Source of the DNA: an uncultured Ruminococcus sp.
GTDB taxonomy: Bacteria; Bacillota; Clostridia; Lachnospirales; Lachnospiraceae
NCBI GenBank assembly: GCA_900544395.1
Contig: UQVC01000021.1
Location: 1-46,409 of the forward strand
Length of the DNA stretch: 46,409 bases
Direction of reading: 5' to 3'
How positions within the stretch are numbered: the stretch's first letter is position 1; each line of letters begins with the position of its first letter. Position numbers and translations under genes: made by a program. Positions 8,095-15,512 of this stretch are shown here, in pieces. Below the pieces are notes generated by a model. It was not told the DNA's origin. It saw nothing but the letters and a program-made list of their open reading frames with translations, and made no database searches.

Positions 8095-8738
8095 GTGAAT
8101 TTTTTGAAAGAGGTTATCCAGATATATATTGAAAGAAAAGACTGGTTTTTAGAGCTGATCGCAGCGCATATTGGATTGTCGCTGGTTGCAATTCTGTGTG
8201 CTGGAGTGATCGGTCTTCTTTTGGGAATTTGGATTTCAGAGCATGAAAAAGCAGCAGGTCGGTACTGGCAGTTGCAAATGTGTTTTATACCATTCCGTCC
8301 ATCTCACTTTTGGGAATGTTGATTCCATTTTTAGGAATTGGGAATACAACTGCAATTGCAGCCCTGACGATTTATGGGATCATGCCTATGGTGAGAAATA
8401 CTTATGCGGGGATCAAAGGAGTGAGTGCAGAGATCATTCTGGCAGCTGAGGCAATGGGAAGTACCAGGACGCAGATCATGTGGAAGATCAAACTGCCGCT
8501 GGCAATGGGAGTGATCATAGCAGGGGTCAGAAATATGGTAGTCATGACGATCTCCGTGGCAGCGATCGCTTCTTTTATCGGAGCAGGAGGTCTGGGAGTT
8601 GCCATTTACAGGGGAATCACAATTTATGATACGGCTATGACATTTTGCGGAAGTTTTCTGATCGCATTGATCGCGCTGATCTGTGATTTTCTGTTGGGAA
8701 TCTTAGAAAAACGAATGAAGAAAGGAAAAAGTATATGA
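8095..8738 (+). pseudogene. Opu/ProW-type osmoprotectant ABC permease, frameshifted
   Basis: The first frame (GTG 8095, GAGGAG 8 bases upstream) reads through ISEHEKAAG and then turns into nonsense ending at 8322. From 8262 the next frame reads VLAVANVFYTIPSISLLG and continues to TGA 8738 with the binding-protein-dependent permease signature (EAMGSTRTQIMWKIKLPLA). The intact family reads ...EAAGPVLAVANVFYTIPS, so one base, most simply a C, is missing near 8259-8261. The rebuilt protein would be about 214 residues with 5-6 membrane segments, the normal size. It should form the membrane channel for the binding protein and ATPase that follow. Its stop overlaps the next start (ATGA). It may be a true pseudogene or a sequence error; both halves keep intact family residues, which argues the change is recent or artefactual. 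Confidence 0.75.
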
Positions 8739-9637
8739 AGATGAAAAGAATTGCGGCAGTTTTGCTGTCAGGAGCTATGGTATTGACAATGGCAGGATGT
8801 GTCGGTGAGAAAGAAGAACCAATTAAAATTGCGACGAAACCGATGACAGAGCAGTACATTTTAGGGGAAATGCTGACACAGCTGATCGAGGAAAAGGCAG
8901 GATATGAAGTGGAACTGACCAAAGGGATCGGCGGCGGTACGAGCAATATTCAGCCGGCTATGGAAAAGGGAGAGTTTGATCTGTATCCTGAGTATACATC
9001 CAGCGGATGGATTATGGTTCTGGGACATGAAGCAGGAGAAGTCAGCGATGAAGAAATGTTAAGCAAGCTCCAGGAAGAGTATGAAGAAGAGTTTGATATG
9101 ACGTGGATCGGACTGTATGGATTTAACAATACCTATGCAGTTGTGACAACAAAAGAAGCAGCACAGACCTATCAGCTGGAGACCTGTTCCGATCTGGCAA
9201 AAGTATCAGATCAGCTGGTATTTGGCGGTAACCCGGATTATATTGAACGGGCAGACGGATTTCCGGGGCTTTCCAAAATGTATGGCCTGAATTTTAAAGA
9301 GGTAAAGGATATTGACATCGGTTTAAAATATGAGGCGCTGAAAAAAGGGGACATTGATGTAACGAATGGTTATACTACAGATGCACAGATCAGCCAGGAT
9401 GACGTAAAGGTTCTGAAGGATGATAAGAACTATCAGACGAACTATTATTGTTCTACTGTTGTCAGAAAAGATGCTTTGGAAAAATATCCGAAATTGGAAG
9501 AAACTCTGGAGATGATGGATGGGATCCTCACAGATGAAAAAATGGCAGAACTGAACTATCAGGTAGAAGAGGAAGGGAAAGATGAAGCAAAAGTAGCAAG
9601 AGAGTTCCTGGTCTCTGAAGGCCTGTTGGAAAAATAG
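8735..9637 (+). CDS. Glycine betaine/carnitine/choline-binding lipoprotein (OpuAC/ProX family)
   Basis: 300 residues. N-terminal lipoprotein signal with lipobox LTMAGC (Cys22), so it is tethered to the outer face of the membrane. The mature part begins PIKIATKPMTEQYILGEML and contains TKGIGGGTSNIQPAMEKGEFDLYPEYTSSGW. The G-G-x-x-N and D-x-YPEYT-x-x pattern is typical of the OpuAC/ProX substrate-binding fold, in which aromatic residues cage a quaternary ammonium group. The start overlaps the permease stop by 4 bases (ATGA), so the two are translationally coupled. With the permease and the ATPase it makes a one-permease osmoprotectant importer. An alternative start is ATG 8741; the lipobox is unaffected. 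Confidence 0.85.
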   Translation: MKMKRIAAVLLSGAMVLTMAGCVGEKEEPIKIATKPMTEQYILGEMLTQLIEEKAGYEVELTKGIGGGTSNIQPAMEKGEFDLYPEYTSSGWIMVLGHEAGEVSDEEMLSKLQEEYEEEFDMTWIGLYGFNNTYAVVTTKEAAQTYQLETCSDLAKVSDQLVFGGNPDYIERADGFPGLSKMYGLNFKEVKDIDIGLKYEALKKGDIDVTNGYTTDAQISQDDVKVLKDDKNYQTNYYCSTVVRKDALEKYPKLEETLEMMDGILTDEKMAELNYQVEEEGKDEAKVAREFLVSEGLLEK

Positions 9638-9659
9638 AATCTGCAGCAAAGGATAAAAA

Positions 9660-10382
9660 ATGGAAATGATTCGATTTGAACATGTAAATAAAAATTTTGG
9701 AGTGGAAAAGGTTTTGGTTGATTTCAGTCTGCATATAGAAGAAGGGGAGTTTCTGACCGTGATCGGTCGTTCCGGATGTGGAAAGACAACCATGCTTCGC
9801 ATGATCAACGGACTTCAGACACCGGATTCAGGAAAGATCCTGGTGGAGGGAAACAATGTGGCAGAGGCAGACTTGATCGCTCTGCGGAGAAGAATCGGGT
9901 ATGTGATCCAGAATAAAGGATTGTTTCCTCATATGACAGTGGAAGAAAATATTACCTATGTGCCTGTAATCAGTGGAAAGAAAGAGAAGCAGGAAAACAG
10001 ACAGCTGGCAATGCGTTTGCTGAAAACAGTGGGACTTCCGCAGGAGATGGCGGATCGGTATCCGGCAGAACTTTCCGGAGGTCAGCAGCAGAGAGTCGGA
10101 ATTGCAAGGGCGTTGGCAGCAGATGCGAAGATTTTGTTGATGGATGAACCATTTGGTGCGTTGGATGAGATCACGAAACGTGCCATGCAGGATGAGATGT
10201 TATCCTTACAAAAAAAGCTTCATATGACAATCGTGTTTATCACACATGATATCCGGGAAGCAATGAAACTGGGAGACCGCGTGCTTGTGATGGAACAAGG
10301 CAGGATCGCCCAGATCGGAACGCCACAGGAGATCCGGGAATATCCGGCAGATGATTTTGTGAGAGAGCTGACACAGTGGTGA
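9660..10382 (+). CDS. Osmoprotectant ABC transporter ATP-binding protein (OpuCA/ProV-like, no CBS domains)
   Basis: 240 residues, a single nucleotide-binding domain. Walker A is GRSGCGKTT (about residues 36-44), the Q-loop is VIQNKGLFPHMTV, the signature is LSGGQQQRVGIARAL, Walker B is ILLMDEPFGALD, and the switch histidine is in FITHD. The wording EPFGALDEITKRAMQDEM is typical of the ProV/OpuCA group. Many relatives carry C-terminal CBS domains that sense ionic strength; this one ends right after the nucleotide-binding domain, so it lacks that control. It follows the binding protein by 22 bases with AAAGGA as ribosome binding site. It energises uptake by the (frameshifted) permease at 8095. 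Confidence 0.85.
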   Translation: MEMIRFEHVNKNFGVEKVLVDFSLHIEEGEFLTVIGRSGCGKTTMLRMINGLQTPDSGKILVEGNNVAEADLIALRRRIGYVIQNKGLFPHMTVEENITYVPVISGKKEKQENRQLAMRLLKTVGLPQEMADRYPAELSGGQQQRVGIARALAADAKILLMDEPFGALDEITKRAMQDEMLSLQKKLHMTIVFITHDIREAMKLGDRVLVMEQGRIAQIGTPQEIREYPADDFVRELTQW

Positions 10383-10429
10383 TTCAGATCAACTTCAGAA
10401 GCAGTGAAGAAGGGGAGGAGTTACAGCCA

Positions 10430-10882
10430 ATGATAGATATATATACAGAAAAACGAGGATCAAAGGATTGGATACTTCAAAATGATCTGTATTTCAACTT
10501 GAATACGGGGAATGAGGGGATGTCTCAAAATGAAATTGATTTAATCCAGCAGGTGGATGAGGCGAAGTTGACACCAGATAAGCACATTGAAACAAAATAT
10601 GGTTTAGGTACAATCCGTAATTTGTCATCAGGCTGCAAGACATTACTTAACATTGTGAAGCACCCTGATAAGGTAGTAAATGTAGAAGAATGTGGTCCAA
10701 ATGTGCTTAGAATCATATTTACCATGGATGATATCAAGATTTATATGTCCAGACCAACACTGTTTGATATTCCTGATGATGCAAAAATCAGATTTAATGA
10801 TTCTGATATAGTCACTGGTGGAAGAGGCTATCATGCCTGGTGGAGCAAGGAGTATGAAAGGAGAGAAGCAGATGATTTATAA
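10430..10882 (+). CDS. DUF4869-like protein of unknown function
   Basis: 150 residues, soluble, no signal peptide or membrane segment. It resembles DUF4869 family members: a short N-terminal strand (MIDIYTEKRG), a central N-L-S-S-G-C-K-T-L segment, then HPDKVVNVEECGPNVLRII. The function of the family is not known to me. Start ATG 10430 has GGGGAGGAG 9 bases upstream; an in-frame extension upstream overlaps the transporter ATPase and is less likely. Its end overlaps the next gene by 11 bases, so the two are coupled. This gene and the next two are visibly richer in A+T than their neighbours, which suggests separate ancestry. Confidence 0.65.
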   Translation: MIDIYTEKRGSKDWILQNDLYFNLNTGNEGMSQNEIDLIQQVDEAKLTPDKHIETKYGLGTIRNLSSGCKTLLNIVKHPDKVVNVEECGPNVLRIIFTMDDIKIYMSRPTLFDIPDDAKIRFNDSDIVTGGRGYHAWWSKEYERREADDL

Positions 10883-11273
10883 GAGAATTACCTTTCAAGC
10901 AGATCCATTTTCATACGATTTAAAATTTGACGACAGAATTACTCTTGTTGGTGGAGACAGCGGTACTGGTAAAACAGTACTTTATGAAATGTTAGAAGAT
11001 ATAAGACTTACAGATGAATACAAGTCTATCAAATTATTTAATTATAAATCAGATAATTTCTTGAAAGGAATAAAACAGTGCCGAGATTGTTTTATTGTGG
11101 TAGATAATGCAGATAATTTGATCAATGATGATGTAAGAAGATTTATTAATTTTGAGTTATCAAATCAGTATATGCTTTTTCTGCGAAACTGTGATGGGCT
11201 TAATGTATCAGATAAGAGTTTTAAGGTGTTGAAGTTTGATAGTAATAGGATAACACTGGAAGAGGAGTTGTGA
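10872..11273 (+). CDS. Small P-loop ATPase-like protein
   Basis: About 133 residues, a minimal nucleotide-binding domain. Walker A is GGDSGTGKT (about residues 25-33), preceded by a beta-strand (DRITLVG) as in AAA/ABC-type P-loops. A Walker B-like strand CFIVVDNADNL lies about 50 residues later. The remainder (FINFELSNQYMLFLRNCDGL) could be a third core strand plus sensor. It lacks a lid or any recognised extra domain, so it probably works with the flanking proteins. ATG 10872 has AGGAGA 8 bases upstream and overlaps the DUF4869-like gene. The next gene starts one base after its TGA, so the three genes form a tight operon. Confidence 0.65.
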   Translation: MIYKRITFQADPFSYDLKFDDRITLVGGDSGTGKTVLYEMLEDIRLTDEYKSIKLFNYKSDNFLKGIKQCRDCFIVVDNADNLINDDVRRFINFELSNQYMLFLRNCDGLNVSDKSFKVLKFDSNRITLEEEL

Positions 11274-11274
11274 T

Positions 11275-11952
11275 ATGAGATATTTATGGACAGAAGATAC
11301 CGGTGCAGGGTTTCATTTCTGGAAATTGGTGAATCAACTTTTCTTTGATGATGAGCTTGTAGTTGAAAGTAAAGGAAGTAATCAGGGGTTATTGGATGCG
11401 GTATTAGATTTAGAAATGGAAGATGACGATAAATATTATATTGCATTTGATTATGTGGTGGATAATCAGGATATTCGTAACAAATATCGTGTTTTAAAAT
11501 CAATCGAAGAGAAATCAGATGGAAAGATTATAATTCTGGATATGATTTGTTTTGAGCACCTGATTCTGGCGTTTGATAAGTTGGTGGAATGGACAGGCGC
11601 TGGAAAGACAGATAGAGTTAAAATTCGTGAAGAAGTTTTGACAGCAGTTGAGAACCATAAAATCAATTTGTCAAAGATTGATGATGAGAAGACATTACAG
11701 TATATAGCTGGTTTTAAGAGATATTCTACAGAACGGGTAATGAAATCATTGGTTGGCGAGTTTACACAAAACGAGAAGTGGTCTGTTAAGGGTTCTTTTA
11801 TGGGTGAGTGCTGGTATAAAAAGTGTTGTGTGTCGGAGCACCAAGACAGCATTAGGTGTGGCAAACCTGAGGTTGAGGATGGGGATGAGAAGATGAGAAT
11901 GCTGATACAGTCTGAAAAAGTACAAGAAGTGATTGGGAAAGTTGTATATTAG
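11275..11952 (+). CDS. Unknown protein, third member of the DUF4869/P-loop module
   Basis: 225 residues, soluble. I do not recognise it with confidence. The N-terminal 110 residues alternate strands and helices with conserved-looking acidic positions: VVESKGSNQGLLDAV (Glu after a beta-strand), then YYIAFDYVVDNQDI (Asp pair after a strand), then KIIILDMICFEHLI. An acidic residue in strand 1 and a D-x3-D in strand 3 are reminiscent of TOPRIM/OLD-type nuclease domains; this is a guess from pattern only. The C-terminus has a small cysteine-containing stretch, CWYKKCCVSEHQDSIRCG. It is the last gene of the three-gene operon and ends about 20 bases from the terminator of the oppositely oriented tmRNA gene. 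Confidence 0.6.
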   Translation: MRYLWTEDTGAGFHFWKLVNQLFFDDELVVESKGSNQGLLDAVLDLEMEDDDKYYIAFDYVVDNQDIRNKYRVLKSIEEKSDGKIIILDMICFEHLILAFDKLVEWTGAGKTDRVKIREEVLTAVENHKINLSKIDDEKTLQYIAGFKRYSTERVMKSLVGEFTQNEKWSVKGSFMGECWYKKCCVSEHQDSIRCGKPEVEDGDEKMRMLIQSEKVQEVIGKVVY

Positions 11953-11972
11953 AACAGGATTTAGCAGGAGAT

Positions 11973-12005
11973 AAAAAAGGGAATCTGCGATTCTTCGCGA
12001 TTCCC
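11973..12005 (-). terminator. Terminator of ssrA (tmRNA)
   Basis: On the minus strand GGGAATCGCG pairs with CGC-A-GATTCCC (10 pairs, one bulge), followed by TTTTTT at 11978-11973. It lies 7 bases beyond the mature tmRNA 3' end. Confidence 0.75.
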
Positions 12006-12012
12006 TCTATAG

Positions 12013-12352
12013 TGGACCTGGCGGGAGTCGAACCCGCGTCCAAAAGCCTATCCCATGTACTTCTACTATCATAGTCAGTTCTTTAAGATTCCCCCGGCTG
12101 CACGAAAACGGACATCCTTACAGCTTCGGTAGCTTCATAATACGCCTGACAGTGCAAAGCTTAACTGCCATCGTTTCTCACAAAAGTCGATGCCAGATTC
12201 TCAAGGTGTGAGTGCCTTAAGGCTGACAAGCAGCAACTAGGCTGCTAACGCGTAATTTTCGTCTGCGTTTAATTTTAAGTTTGCGATTTGACGCATCTGC
12301 CTGCGGATAGCTTCTCCATCTTCAAGACCCCTGTCGAAACCAGTACAAGCCC
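12013..12352 (-). ncRNA. ssrA: Transfer-messenger RNA (tmRNA)
   Basis: Rescues stalled ribosomes by trans-translation. On the minus strand the 5' end reads GGGCTTGTACTGGTTTCGAC and the 3' end carries a T-arm GGGTTCGACTCCC and acceptor arm CAGGTCC-A. The two acceptor arms pair over 7 positions with two G-U pairs. The terminal CCA is not encoded. The reading frame starts at resume codon GCA after ...AAATC and gives tag ANLKLNADENYALAA before TAG (about 12283-12236). Length is about 340 nt, normal for one-piece bacterial tmRNA. Its 3' half is a common attachment site for integrating elements, and the AT-rich module at 10430-11952 lies directly beyond this end, but no duplicated 3' segment or integrase was seen. 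Confidence 0.95.
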
Positions 12353-12384
12353 TGAATCAGACGGTTTGTCACCGTTCTATTTAT

Positions 12385-12412
12385 AATATAGGAGAATTTG
12401 AGAAAAAGTCAA
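12385..12412 (-). promoter_or_regulatory. Promoter of ssrA
   Basis: On the minus strand TTGACT (12412-12407), 16-base spacer, TATATT (12390-12385), about 33 bases upstream of the processed tmRNA 5' end at 12352. Confidence 0.6.
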
Positions 12413-12536
12413 GGGGAAACTTGTAACAGATTTGGAAATTTCGTTTATTTTCCGGAAAATTGTGATAAGATATAAAATAAGTTTTGAAATAATCACAGCA
12501 GGGGAGTTTTGGGTCGAGACGGAAAGGGGAAAGTCG

Positions 12537-13358
12537 ATGCCGACAACATATACACACTATCGATTTGGAAAAGATGTCCTGGAAGTACTTCCAAGGAGGA
12601 TCAGAGCGGCAATGGAGACAAACAGAGAACTGTTTGATATCGGGCTGCATGGACCGGACATTTTATTTTATTATTATGCGCCTGTTCCAAATGCAGTGAG
12701 CGGACAGGGATTTGGGATGCACAGGAAGATGGCGGATCCATTTTTTGCAAAAGCGGCGCAGGTGATCGCCGGGGCAGAAGACCAGGCAAAGAAGCGGGCT
12801 TACATTTATGGATTTATCTGTCATTTTGTATTGGACAGTGAATGTCATCCGTATATCGAGAAGATGATTCAGAAAAGTGGGATCAGCCATTCGGAGATTG
12901 AGATGGAGTTTGACCGTTATCTGCTTTCAAAAGATGGAAAGGATCCGCTGACTTACAAACAGACAGAGCATATTGCTGCGACAGAAGAAAATGCACAGGT
13001 AATCGCGCCGTTTTTTGAAAATCTGACAGAAAAGCAGGTGCAAAAGGCGCTAAAAGGGATGAAACTTTGCCATCAGGCCCTTTATGCACCTGGAAAAAGA
13101 AAGCGAAATCTGGTGTTTGGCGCTATGAAAATAGTACGTCAGTATGACCGGTTTCACGGGCTGGTGATGAGTGAGACGGCAAATCCTCAATGCGAACAGT
13201 ATTGTCTTTTGTTGGACAAGTTATATGAGGGAGCAATTTCTGTGGCAGCAGATCTGGTTATGAAGTATCAGAATTATCTGCTGAGAGACTGTGAACTTCC
13301 AAAGCGTTTCCACTGCACATTTGGTGCCGGAGAGGAATGGGAGGAACTGGTACTGTGA
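12537..13358 (+). CDS. Zinc-dependent phospholipase C-like protein
   Basis: 273 residues. The pattern matches the Zn_dep_PLPC family: an N-terminal THYRFGKDVL, GLHGPDILFYY (family G-x-x-x-PD-x-x-x-Y), then YIYGFICHFVLDSECHPYI, whose H-F-x-L-D-x-x-x-H-P-Y helix supplies zinc ligands, and finally a helical half with KYQNYLLRDCE. Members of the clan include secreted phospholipases, but this protein has no signal peptide, as is usual for the clostridial group of unknown substrate. Start ATG 12537 has GGAAAGGGGA upstream; an upstream extension to 12432 would run through the promoter region and is rejected. Its stop overlaps the next gene's likely GTG start. Confidence 0.75.
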   Translation: MPTTYTHYRFGKDVLEVLPRRIRAAMETNRELFDIGLHGPDILFYYYAPVPNAVSGQGFGMHRKMADPFFAKAAQVIAGAEDQAKKRAYIYGFICHFVLDSECHPYIEKMIQKSGISHSEIEMEFDRYLLSKDGKDPLTYKQTEHIAATEENAQVIAPFFENLTEKQVQKALKGMKLCHQALYAPGKRKRNLVFGAMKIVRQYDRFHGLVMSETANPQCEQYCLLLDKLYEGAISVAADLVMKYQNYLLRDCELPKRFHCTFGAGEEWEELVL

Positions 13359-14671
13359 GAAGTAAGTCATGGGGCATTCGCATGGTGCTCATCCTGCTCC
13401 TGTTTCTATGCTGTTCCATTTCAGCGCAGGCCCAGATCGCATCACCGGAAGCCTTTACAAATCTGTCCTGGGAAATGGTAAAGGAGGACAAGATCGAAAC
13501 AGAACACGGAGTGATCCAGTCTGTGTGTGCCACAGAAGATTATATCATCTATCTGGAAAATGTACTGGATGGAAGCGGGCAGCCGGATATTGTCAAGGCA
13601 TATTATAGAAAGGATCAGGATGAGAATGGCAATCCAGTAGAGCCATATTCGCTTGCGAAGCAGGTACAGGAAACGGATTATGAGCATGCCAATGGAATGG
13701 CATACAATCCAAATACCAATGAGATTGCGGTAAGTTTATATACCAGCTATCAATCGGAAAATAGAGGCTGTCTGTTCATCATGGATGCAGATACGCTGAA
13801 GTGGAAGCGAAAAGTGAAAGTATCAGATGCCTATAATATTCTGGGAATCGGATATGACTTGAAAAATGACCGCTATGTAATTCAGACCAATCAGGATGGA
13901 GACTACCAGTTTAAAATTTTAAATGCGCAGTTTCAGGTGATCGAGGATCTGGGAGACCTGGGAGGTTATGACGGAGATGGGAACTATCAGGATCTGTGCG
14001 TAACAGAAGATTATATTCTGAATTTTCCGCTGACATTATTTACTGGAAATGGGGATTTCCTGAATGTGTATTCTGTTTCACAGAAAAAGCTGTTATATTA
14101 TGAAAAATTGGATTTTGCATTTGAAGACGCAGTAGTTCGGGATGAGCCGGAGTCTATCTGCGAGCTGGAGCCCGGAGTATTTCTTGCAGCGGTCAATGTG
14201 ACACTGGCGGATGGAACTAATAAGATCAGACTGTATCGAACGGAAGTCCCTTATGCATATGAAGTACAGGTAAGTACGCAGATGGGAGAAGAGAAGCCGT
14301 CCATCTCGAAAAAGACCGTATTGAGGGGAGAGTCCTTTGCAGCTTCCTATCCGGAAAAAGAAGGATACCGGATTGAATCGGTAACATTGGATCGCAAAGA
14401 AATTGATGTGGAAAAGTATCAAAATAAGTATACGGTAAAGTCCGTACAGGGAGCGCACAAGATTTCTGTGGTGTATCAGAAGAAGCTTGCCATGTGGAAG
14501 ATCGTGCTGCCGATCAGTCTTGCAGTTGCTGCTATGCTTGCAGGAGGGATCTTTTATCTGAGAGTACTGCAGATACGAAGGATCCGTAAGCGGAAACTGG
14601 AAGCGGAAAGAAGGAAAAGAGCGCGGATCAAGTGGCAGAACGATGAATGGAATATTGACGAAATTTATTGA
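13355..14671 (+). CDS. Membrane-anchored extracellular protein, beta-propeller-like, unknown function
   Basis: 438 residues from GTG 13355, which overlaps the preceding TGA (GTGA) and has GGAGG 10 bases upstream; ATG 13337 or ATG 13382 are alternatives. N-terminal signal peptide with core MVLILLLFLCCSISAQAQ. About residues 30-310 are repetitive strand-turn units (NGMAYNPNTNEIAVSLY, ILGIGYDLKNDRYVIQT, YQDLCVTEDYILNFPLTL), like a six-bladed propeller of the arylsulfotransferase/NHL type. A small beta domain (EGYRIESVTLDRKEIDV) follows, then a single membrane helix (about 385-408, WKIVLPISLAVAAMLAGGIF) and a basic cytoplasmic tail. The topology is extracellular domain with C-terminal anchor. Function is unknown. 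The gene is likely cotranscribed with the phospholipase-like gene. Confidence 0.7.
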   Translation: MRSKSWGIRMVLILLLFLCCSISAQAQIASPEAFTNLSWEMVKEDKIETEHGVIQSVCATEDYIIYLENVLDGSGQPDIVKAYYRKDQDENGNPVEPYSLAKQVQETDYEHANGMAYNPNTNEIAVSLYTSYQSENRGCLFIMDADTLKWKRKVKVSDAYNILGIGYDLKNDRYVIQTNQDGDYQFKILNAQFQVIEDLGDLGGYDGDGNYQDLCVTEDYILNFPLTLFTGNGDFLNVYSVSQKKLLYYEKLDFAFEDAVVRDEPESICELEPGVFLAAVNVTLADGTNKIRLYRTEVPYAYEVQVSTQMGEEKPSISKKTVLRGESFAASYPEKEGYRIESVTLDRKEIDVEKYQNKYTVKSVQGAHKISVVYQKKLAMWKIVLPISLAVAAMLAGGIFYLRVLQIRRIRKRKLEAERRKRARIKWQNDEWNIDEIY

Positions 14672-14679
14672 ATTTTCAG

Positions 14680-14714
14680 AAACAGTTCACAAAAAAAGAA
14701 CTGTTTCTTTTTTT
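14680..14714 (+). terminator. Terminator after the membrane-anchored protein
   Basis: AAACAGTTC (14680-14688) and GAACTGTTT (14698-14706) form a perfect 9-base-pair stem, followed by C and seven T. The right arm also occupies the -35 position of the next promoter, so it could double as a response-regulator operator. Confidence 0.8.
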
Positions 14715-14720
14715 GCTCCG

Positions 14721-14729
14721 TGATATAAT
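14721..14729 (+). promoter_or_regulatory. Extended -10 promoter of the ABC/two-component module
   Basis: TGATATAAT: a perfect TATAAT (14724-14729) with the TG extension. There is no good -35 at 17 bases, which suggests activator dependence. Confidence 0.45.
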
Positions 14730-14798
14730 GAGCCATAGAGAAGAAAGCAGTGGGAAATACCACAGGTGCGGATCAGAAAATGGAAAGGACGAAAATGG

Positions 14799-15503
14799 AT
14801 GGATGCATTTGTGAAATTAGAAAATATTACAAAGATTTATCATATGGGAGAAGTGGAGATCCGGGCAGTTGACGGAATTGATTTCTCTATAGAAAAAGGA
14901 GAGTTTGTGGTGATCGTAGGTCCCAGCGGAGCTGGAAAAACGACGGTTTTGAATATTCTGGGAGGAATGGATACAGCCAGTAGCGGTCATATCACGGTAG
15001 ACGGACAGGATATTACAAAGTATAGTGCAAGACAGCTGACTGGCTATCGAAGGGATGACATTGGATTTGTATTTCAGTTTTATAATCTGATTCCCAACCT
15101 GACAGCTCTGGAGAATGTCGAGATGGCGCTGCAGATCTGCAAGAACCCTCTGGATGCGAAAACGGTCTTAAAAGAAGTCGGATTGGAACAGCGAATGGAC
15201 AACTTTCCTGCACAGCTTTCCGGCGGAGAACAGCAGAGAGTGTCCATTGCCAGAGCGCTTGCAAAGAATCCAAAGCTGTTGTTATGTGATGAGCCTACCG
15301 GAGCATTGGATTATAATACCGGAAAAGCAATTTTAAAGATTTTACAGGATATGTGCCGGGAAAAGGGAATGACCGTGATTGTGATCACACACAATTCCGC
15401 GCTGGCGCCCATGGCAGATCGGCTGATCAAGATCAAGAATGGAAAAGTTTCCAGTATGAAGGTCAATGAAAATCCGGTATCCATAGATGAGATTGAATGG
15501 TAA
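14799..15503 (+). CDS. ABC transporter ATP-binding protein (MacB/LolD type)
   Basis: 234 residues. Walker A is GPSGAGKTT, the Q-loop is FVFQFYNLIPNLTALENV, the signature is LSGGEQQRVSIARAL, Walker B is LLLCDEPTGALD, and the switch region is VIVITHN. The EPTGALD plus YNLIPNLTALENV wording is that of ATPases that pair with FtsX-type permeases rather than importers. These transporters do mechanical work on peptides, lipoproteins or antimicrobial compounds at the membrane. Start ATG 14799 has AAAGGA 9 bases upstream; the GTG extension to 14766 has no good site. The permease starts 9 bases after its stop, and the response regulator and kinase at 18152-20316 complete the module. Confidence 0.85.
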   Translation: MDAFVKLENITKIYHMGEVEIRAVDGIDFSIEKGEFVVIVGPSGAGKTTVLNILGGMDTASSGHITVDGQDITKYSARQLTGYRRDDIGFVFQFYNLIPNLTALENVEMALQICKNPLDAKTVLKEVGLEQRMDNFPAQLSGGEQQRVSIARALAKNPKLLLCDEPTGALDYNTGKAILKILQDMCREKGMTVIVITHNSALAPMADRLIKIKNGKVSSMKVNENPVSIDEIEW

Positions 15504-15512
15504 GGTGACGGG

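Noticed and set aside
10376..10429. Longer start for the DUF4869-like gene overlapping the transporter ATPase
   Set aside because: ATG 10430 has a far better ribosome binding site, and the extra residues do not look like the family.
12460..12480. AT-rich stretch with ATATAAAAT as promoter of the phospholipase-like gene
   Set aside because: A plausible -10, but no -35 at a proper distance could be found.
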